A DNA stretch of 64,000 nucleotides from Rhyacophila brunnea. Lineage: Eukaryota; Arthropoda; Insecta; Trichoptera; Rhyacophilidae. Positions 58,446-64,000 of this stretch are shown one piece after another. The DNA is taken from contig JAGYXB010000795.1 in assembly GCA_022495005.1 (NCBI GenBank), positions 1 to 64,000 of the forward strand. Direction: 5' to 3'. Within the stretch, counting starts at the first letter, position 1. Every line of letters starts with the position of its first letter. Under the pieces are notes generated by a model. The model was not told the origin of the DNA, did no database searches, and saw only the letters and a list, made by a program, of their open reading frames with translations. Made by a program: the position numbers and the translations under genes.

Positions 58446-58622
58446 TTATCGGGCGATACAATTCGAGTGGTGAAATAATGGGCGGCGTGCGAGAGGGGGC
58501 GGTATCCGCCTAGCCACCTGTGGCTTCAGCCAAGGGCGGTAACCACCTGTGCGCCTCATCCGCCCAAGCGCCACTGCCGCTCTGTCTCGCCTCGTAAATT
58601 CCACAAAAGGACCAATAATTTG
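58446..58622. other. GC-rich island of unknown nature
   Basis: GGCGGCGTGCGAGAGGGGGC through CAAGCGCCACTGCCGCTCTG is far more GC-rich than its surroundings. A 100-codon minus-strand frame crosses it but shows no motif. It may be retroelement 5' UTR-type sequence; this is a guess only. Confidence 0.3.
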
Positions 58623-58836
58623 TGACCTAAAATGAGTTTTCTTCTCTGTTCTGCCTACTACGGTCGAATGGGAGGACAACAAATCTATTTCGACTGCTAA
58701 AACGATTCTCTTTACACAGAACTTTGGACAGTTAAGACAATTATGCATTATGAATCTAGATAACTTTCCTATTAACTTAAATTTGCCCTTCGCATTCTCT
58801 ATCTATTTAAATTCTAATGGTTTTAAGGGTACAAGT

Positions 58837-59025
58837 TGGTTATAGAGAAGCCAGGCGGGAACCGCGCTAATTCTCATAGCCGATTTTTGCAAAATTCATG
58901 AATAATTACAAGAATGAAAACCTAACCTAACTTAACCTAACCTAAACTAACCCAACCTAACAAATAATCTAGTATATCGGCTACTTTCAAAATGTGTTTG
59001 CCGCTGGCTTCCCCATAACCGACTT
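58837..59025 (-). mobile_element. Dispersed repeat D, copy 4, with CCTAA-type array
   Basis: GTTATAGAGAAGCCAGGCGG on the left faces CCGCTGGCTTCCCCATAAC on the right, an inverted pair with a few mismatches. Between them lie repeat D words and ACCTAACCTAACTTAACC followed by further CCTAA-like pentamers (58919-58960). Confidence 0.7.
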
Positions 59026-59035
59026 GTACATATTT

Positions 59036-59146
59036 AAGTTTTGTTTTATTCCATTTGAGTCATTTTTTGCTACCCGAGTTTCGCCTTTCGGCATCTTCAG
59101 CACTGTATACACTCACCAAAAGGAAAATACACACTGACAACGAATA
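59036..59146 (-). repeat. Dispersed repeat E, copy 2, hammerhead-like core
   Basis: The complement carries CTGAAGATGCCGAAAGGCGA then AACTCGGGTA, the same core as 29785-29814 with the cleavage triplet changed from GTC to GTA. It is flanked by GTTGTCAGTGTGTATTTTCC and ATGACTCAAATGGAAT. Confidence 0.6.
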
Positions 59147-59383
59147 CAATAATTAACTCAAAGTGGGTACAACAATGCAAACCATTATATAGGATATAGC
59201 AATGGGCTATTAGGAAAGCTAAGTTGATCATTGATATAACAATAATGGTATATTATTTTATTAGGTTTTGCCGATTTATATAAGCTTATCGATTGTATTA
59301 TTATTGATAAGGTAATGGTTTTTCTACAAACACTTCAACTATTCATAATTTTGTTTGTTATAATATATTCTTTTATTGTGATT

Positions 59384-59600
59384 GCATAATTTTAGATATT
59401 TTATAGATAAACGTGTATTTTTTGACAATTATCTATTATGGCATGGTTTTTCGCGGGGCTTAATTGAATTTTAAAAACTAACCAACATCTTCTGTAAATT
59501 GTAGTCTTATTTCAATGAAAATAAATACGTATGACTGACAAAGCTTAGTGTGCACTATTTAAGGCGGATCTTAATAGCCTACGTCCAGCCTTCGCCACTG
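59384..59600. mobile_element. Fragment of the CAGTGGCGAAGG MITE family
   Basis: GCATAATTTTAGATATTTTA, CTTAATTGAATTTTAAAAAC and the terminal CCTTCGCCACTG match 35060-35397. Confidence 0.75.
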
Positions 59601-59905
59601 CCGTATACTATAAGGTCATCTCTATTTTCATAGCCGATTTTGGCAAAAATCATTAATAATTCAAGAATGAAAACCTAACCATACCCAAAAATAATCCAGT
59701 ATATCGGCTATTTTCAAAATTTGTTTACCGCTAATTTCCTATAAACCGGTAAGAACCATGTTTTATTTAGACATGAATTATACTTCAGTACTATACGACC
59801 CAAAGAGGTTGGACTGTCTTTAATTTACGACCATATATTTCCGATACAACATTTTATGGTACAGTGTGATACGGCGAACTGCATACGTTCAAATTTTCGT
59901 ATACT
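59601..59905 (-). mobile_element. Dispersed repeat D, copy 5
   Basis: CCGTATACTATAAGGTCATC, TTCATAGCCGATTTTGGCAA, AATAATCCAGTATATCGGCT and TACTATACGACCCAAAGAGG in the order of 42365-42596, here directly abutting the MITE fragment ending at 59600. Confidence 0.75.
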
Positions 59906-60035
59906 GTCACTAGTTTTAAAGTTTCCAGTAATTTAAAAATGTATTTAATATTTTTGTCGAACGAGAACACCTTTAAAAAATGATTCGACCGCGTTTGCCG
60001 AAGGAGTTTTATCGATGCAATGTTTTGATTCATCA

Positions 60036-60365
60036 TCATCATCAGCCGGGGTCAATCCACTGGATGAAGGCCTCCCCAAGCTTCTTCCAACTCTCTTGGT
60101 CCTGTGTCGTTCGCTGCCACGTATTTCCGCCGAACTTTATCAGTTCGTCAATCCAGCGGCTTTTAGGGCGACCCTGTGGCCGTTTCGTGCCCCTTGGGTA
60201 CCACTAGATGACGGCATTTGTCCAGCGGCCGTCCTTTCGGCGAGCAATGTGCCCCGCCCATCTCCATTTCAGCTGTTTGGCAACGTCTATTACATCGCGT
60301 ACTCTTGTCTGCTTCCTAACCCATTCGTTTTTCTTACGGTTCTTTCGCGTGATGCCCAACATGTT
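60036..60365 (-). pseudogene. LINE ORF2 C-terminus and 3' end
   Basis: The minus frame reads KQTRVRDVIDVAKQLKWRWA, GHIARRKDGRWTNAVI, an in-frame TAG, then WYPRGTKRPQGRPKSRWIDE and TTQDQESWKKLGEAFIQWID followed by PG-stop. This is the conserved region after the reverse transcriptase of many insect non-LTR retrotransposons (KWRWAGH.AR..D.RW ... GRP..RW.D). The ORF is followed by a GATGATGATGATG tail, typical of RTE-like 3' ends. It is 5' truncated and broken by one stop. The long plus-strand frame here is its antisense shadow. Confidence 0.92.
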
Positions 60366-61094
60366 TTGATTAATTGACCAAATACTTGCAAACTAGCTTC
60401 TTTATTAAATTAATCCATTTAAATTTTTGGCACATTTTTGTCGACGATAGTGACAATACTTGAATCGATGATTCGCAATCCTTTCAATCACCCAGCTGTT
60501 CACTGCATTCGGATCGTTCTTTGTTTCCAGCATCAATTTATAATTAATTCGTGAAAAGGTATTCAGAAATCCAAGAAATTTGTGTCCTTATTATAAATAC
60601 GTGGTCGTGTGGATTTGGATTGCGGCCGTGAAGGAGTGTAGGAATCTGCAGGATTGTAAAACCGGTTCGGGATTTATTCTCCGGGTATTTTTAGAGGAAG
60701 AGGCGTCATTCAGCCAAATGGCTCATGCAGTAACGCAGTGGTCGGTTACAATGGCGCTCGAACCATTTCACATTAAATTTGAATACCTCGTCGGTGTCTT
60801 CAACAGGGGAACAGTATGCAGAGCGTTTCATCAATAACAGTCATACTAGTATTGATCTGTCTGTCCCTGATAACTATCTAAAATATCAGCATCATCAGTT
60901 ATTTATTCTCCCTAAGTGCAGAATTAACCTGCCATTGGTGATGTCAATTGGGTAGCCAAAAGCTATTTTAAACTAAATTGATTTGGATATCGATATGTTT
61001 TACCTATGTAAGGGTCAGTATGTCTTAAATTCGATTTATAAAAATAAGGAATATTTATCTCCCTATGTGTACTTCCTTATACTTTATTATAACT
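60366..61094. other. No gene recognised
   Basis: An 85-codon open frame at about 60580-60837 has no recognised motif; the segment 60590-60840 is somewhat GC-richer and may be an unrecognised element. Confidence 0.4.
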
Positions 61095-61330
61095 TTGTAC
61101 TTGATGGATTTATGTTTTGTACTATTCCATTTAAGTAGTTTCCTGCGACCCAAGTTTCTACTTTATGCATCCTCGGGGACTTGGGTATTTAGAGGCATCG
61201 GTGAATGTACAAAACCGACTCAAATGGAATAGTACAAAACTTAAATCCATTAGAATTTAAATTCAAAATTCACTAAGTACCCACGGTCCATGGTATTAAT
61301 ATTGTACATGTTATTCAATAATTGATTATT
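61095..61330. repeat. Dispersed repeat E, copy 3 (foldback form)
   Basis: GGATTTATGTTTTGTACTAT (about 61105) is mirrored by ATAGTACAAAACTTAAATCC (about 61229), making a hairpin-like arrangement. The decayed hammerhead-like core, on the complement (GAGGATGCATAAAGTAGAAA then CTTGGGTC), lies between the arms. The tail matches 29860-29920. Confidence 0.6.
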
Positions 61331-61414
61331 ATTTTGATAGTGTATTTTTTTGTTATATTAAATTTATCACATCATGTTGTGAACGTCTTAAGTTTACTAA
61401 CTCATGAAAATCGT

Positions 61415-61545
61415 ATTCGCAAGTGGCCACCCAATGTACGTTTGGATCCAGAGCATGGGTTTAATTGGTTATGTGAATGGCTAACCACCAAATCTGCATA
61501 AACGTTCTGCTAATATAACGTCCACTCTGTAGAGTCATATATCAT
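61415..61545 (+). mobile_element. Very old SINE-body fragment
   Basis: AGTGGCCACCC, GGTTATGTGAATGGCTAACC and CCACTCTGTAGAGTCATAT are reminiscent of the SINE body (GGTTGAGCAAGTGGCTGAC, CTCTGTGGAGGCCCATAT). Weak. Confidence 0.35.
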
Positions 61546-64000
61546 CATGATTAGAATTTTATTTTTAAATGTGAAATTGAGAAGTTATCAATACGATGGA
61601 TTTGAGAGTAGGATATTAATTTTATTTTTTAAAGCGATTAGGATACGTCAGATACGTGTATTATTTTTATTATGAATACATGTATACAGATTTTTTATTA
61701 AATTGTTATGAACATATTGGTTTTTCTTACAAGGTGCTTCTGTTATTACATATTATCGATATTGAGATTTGGTTTGAACCAATAATAAATTATTAATGTT
61801 AGTTTAACTATGATGAGATTTTAAAATATTTTCTTTGATACATTTTTGATACGGGCCGCATAAAATTGTGTTGTTGCTAATTGCTTTTCAAATGCAAATT
61901 AACACGTTAATTACAAAATTAATTAAAAGGGCCCGTAAGCATTGGGTTAAGGCAAATTCGTGTGTTTTGGTATTGGTTGGCCAATTTTGGTAAGAAAATA
62001 TGATTTTTCGTCGAATCTACTGATATTGGTACCACTGTTGTATGGGTGACTGGAAACTGAGAGACTGGGAGACTAGCATATCGCGTCTCTTCGGTTTCGG
62101 TCGCGGACGTTTTGAAACTGAGAGATTCCAGTCTTGCCGTTAGCAAGCCGCCAATGAAAATACATTAGCTAGATACTGAAGTTTCAGTCTCGTCTTTTTT
62201 GAGTATTCACGTGAGCGGATGGCCTTACGATCTTTTTTAAGTTTGACCTTCTCTAATAATGGTCCCAATATAACACTCGTTATTGTTGTAATAATGGTAG
62301 TTATAGTGGTAAGAAGTTTCATTCATCTTATGCTTTTATCATCTCAATTTTTGAAGTGTTTTACAAAATTTTAAAGTGAGCGTAAGATAAAGCAGGTATG
62401 TATATCACTTCCTTATACTTAACTAATAATTATTCATTTATTGTTATTTTAATGCTCAAATGCTGTGTACCACTACTGGGCAGACAGAATTATAATACGT
62501 TGTACACATCGACGAATTGTTGAGTCACCGAACAGAGTTTATTCATACACAAGGAATAATCTGTATATCCTGAAAAGTGGAAACAGATTATAATCAATAC
62601 ATTTAATGTTTATTTAAAATATCTACTACAATCACATAATAATAATAAGTAAATTATATTTCCGTAAATATATTATTCGTCCGTATAATATAGTTACTTC
62701 TTATAATATTATAATATGTACGTCCAATGTGCATTATATTTTATAAAATATACGTCAATTTGTATTAGTACCTAAATACTAATTTAGGTAGGTACAATAT
62801 CATTAAATCCTATTGGGTCATAATTACATTATCACTCGAGAATAATTTCAGTAATGATCGTAAGACTTGTAAAAAAGAGACAGTACAAAAAGCAAATACA
62901 ATAATTCGATTCAGTGGGGATTCAGATTCAGATAATAGAGTGGGGAAAAGATATAATTACATGCCTATACGGCGACACGCATGCCCTGGATCCAGATACA
63001 CATATTGAGTCAACTATATTCGAACCGTAGACTCCTATCTCACTAGCGCAATTCTGTGTTACAGCGGATGGCTACTTACCATAACATAATATTATTGAGA
63101 AGCTGTAAAATTGGTAACATTTTTTTATCTTTTTATTACAGTTACGACACATTACCTTCCAAGTTGTGGATTACTTAATATTTATATTAGACAAATTTGC
63201 AGTGTTTTGTACATATATATATATATAAATCATAATATAATGCTAATAATCATTTTGTATTTATTGTTGGATCTTTTGCGATATTATTATACTCGTATTT
63301 TGTATGTCCTCGGTTTATCGTACAAGGTGGTTGTTAGTAATGTTGAACAATCATAAACACCCAGGCTTTGAGAAAATCAGATAAATATATTGTGTCCTCA
63401 CCGGATCGAAGCCAGAGCTACCGGATGGAAGGCCAGCGTCACGAGAGCCGCCCTGTGAATGTATATTAGAGTAAACATTTTATAACTTTGCATTTTTTCT
63501 ACACTGATACGCCTCTTTGTCTGGTTAATTCGCATCAAATTACATTAAATGATATTCACTTGTATTAATATAATACATGCAGTAATAAAAAATAAATAGA
63601 TAATATGTAAAAATATATATTTTTAGAATATATTAGGTACCTACTTACCTACATCATTTTTATCCTAGAGCTGGAGTGCCAAATTACATAAACTCTACTA
63701 ATTCTACACACTTATCAATTAAATGCGCTATAATTATTTATTGCAAGCATGGCCACTACAAGTGAGGTGTGGAGGCTGACAAGGCTCCAGCCTGGGGGTC
63801 CGGCGTGGCGGATTAGCCAGCTAAATGATATGAACAGAAGATAAATAGCGACTTTTGTTTTATCAATTTACATGCGCTTTTATTATAGACTCGTGAAGAT
63901 TAAAAAATTTCGCCTGTGGTGCAATCTTATTTAATGAACCTGTATTTTTTATTATTGTCTGTTAATATTTAACTACGTTTAATCTGTTAAATAATAATCA
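61546..64000. other. AT-rich DNA to the window end; no gene recognised
   Basis: Contents include short direct repeats of GAAACTGAGAGA at 62050-62130, GC-richer patches at 63400-63460 and 63755-63825, and a TATATA run at about 63212. No exon with splice sites and homology was found for the gene starting at 44072. Confidence 0.45.

Noticed and set aside
60015..60377. 120-codon plus-strand open frame
   Set aside because: It is antisense to a clearly recognisable LINE ORF2 C-terminus on the minus strand.
44129..64000. Later exons of the signal-peptide gene
   Set aside because: Several open frames were considered (for example 48455-48661 and 52014-52304), but none combines splice sites in the right phase with a recognisable sequence.
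1..64000. CRISPR arrays, operons, riboswitches, viral genes
   Set aside because: None is seen. The sequence is eukaryotic in character throughout, and the repeats present are tandem units and transposons, not spaced direct repeats.

Overview
The window looks like nuclear DNA of an insect, most likely an aphid or close hemipteran relative. It is very AT-rich, has GT-AG spliced genes with long introns, an arthropod-type Inr+DPE promoter, many short runs of TACCTA/TAGGTA, TTAGG-type pentamers inside repeats, and a dense load of hAT and Tc1/mariner-type MITEs, tRNA-derived SINEs and non-LTR debris. The species is inferred from style, not proven. Nothing prokaryotic, organellar or CRISPR-like was seen.

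Region 1 (1-28429) is a direct tandem array with a period of about 12.5 kb: unit 1 (1-12535), unit 2 (12536-25128) and a partial unit 3 (25129-28429). The window opens inside the array, so more units may lie upstream. Each full unit holds a reverse-transcriptase remnant, a 585-bp Tigger-like element with a transposase remnant, a 1.3-kb hAT-like insertion carrying the 3' end of a LINE ORF, and one uncharacterised multi-exon gene. The gene has a probable noncoding first exon, two long acidic exons and several 60-nt exons, all joined in phase 0. It is built from duplications at several scales: intron+exon modules, a three-fold LPY...F/Y-type motif, a duplicated 60-nt exon, a 39-bp in-frame duplication in one copy, and the 12.5-kb array itself. 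The two copies carry complementary lesions. Copy 1 keeps the ATG but has TAA at the second codon of exon 5. Copy 2 reads TAC there but a 2-bp insertion has removed the ATG.

Region 2 (28430-43500) is a transposon graveyard. Several short hAT-type elements have perfect 8-bp target-site duplications (33264-33868, 34590-35397 with 34734-34967 nested inside, 35525-35762, 38762-39211). There are also tRNA-derived SINEs, a repeat family carrying telomere-like CCTAA pentamers, a broken hAT transposase (39689-41121) and a second hAT element with a transposase remnant (42764-43478).

Region 3 (43750-64000) starts with a CpG-rich promoter and the first coding exon of a secreted-protein gene (signal peptide MKITWLLLLVTTIAASGSK, 44072-44128). 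No later exon was recognised, so the rest of the window is either a first intron of more than 19 kb or intron plus intergenic DNA. It holds a foldback MITE, a 0.93-kb hAT element with a perfect TSD (56745-57676), a TA-flanked mariner/Tigger-type element (57764-58367), tRNA-like sequences, a LINE 3' end (60036-60365) and copies of a repeat with a hammerhead-like core motif.

All calls come from reading the sequence by eye. Identities are estimates, and no alignment, folding or database search was run.
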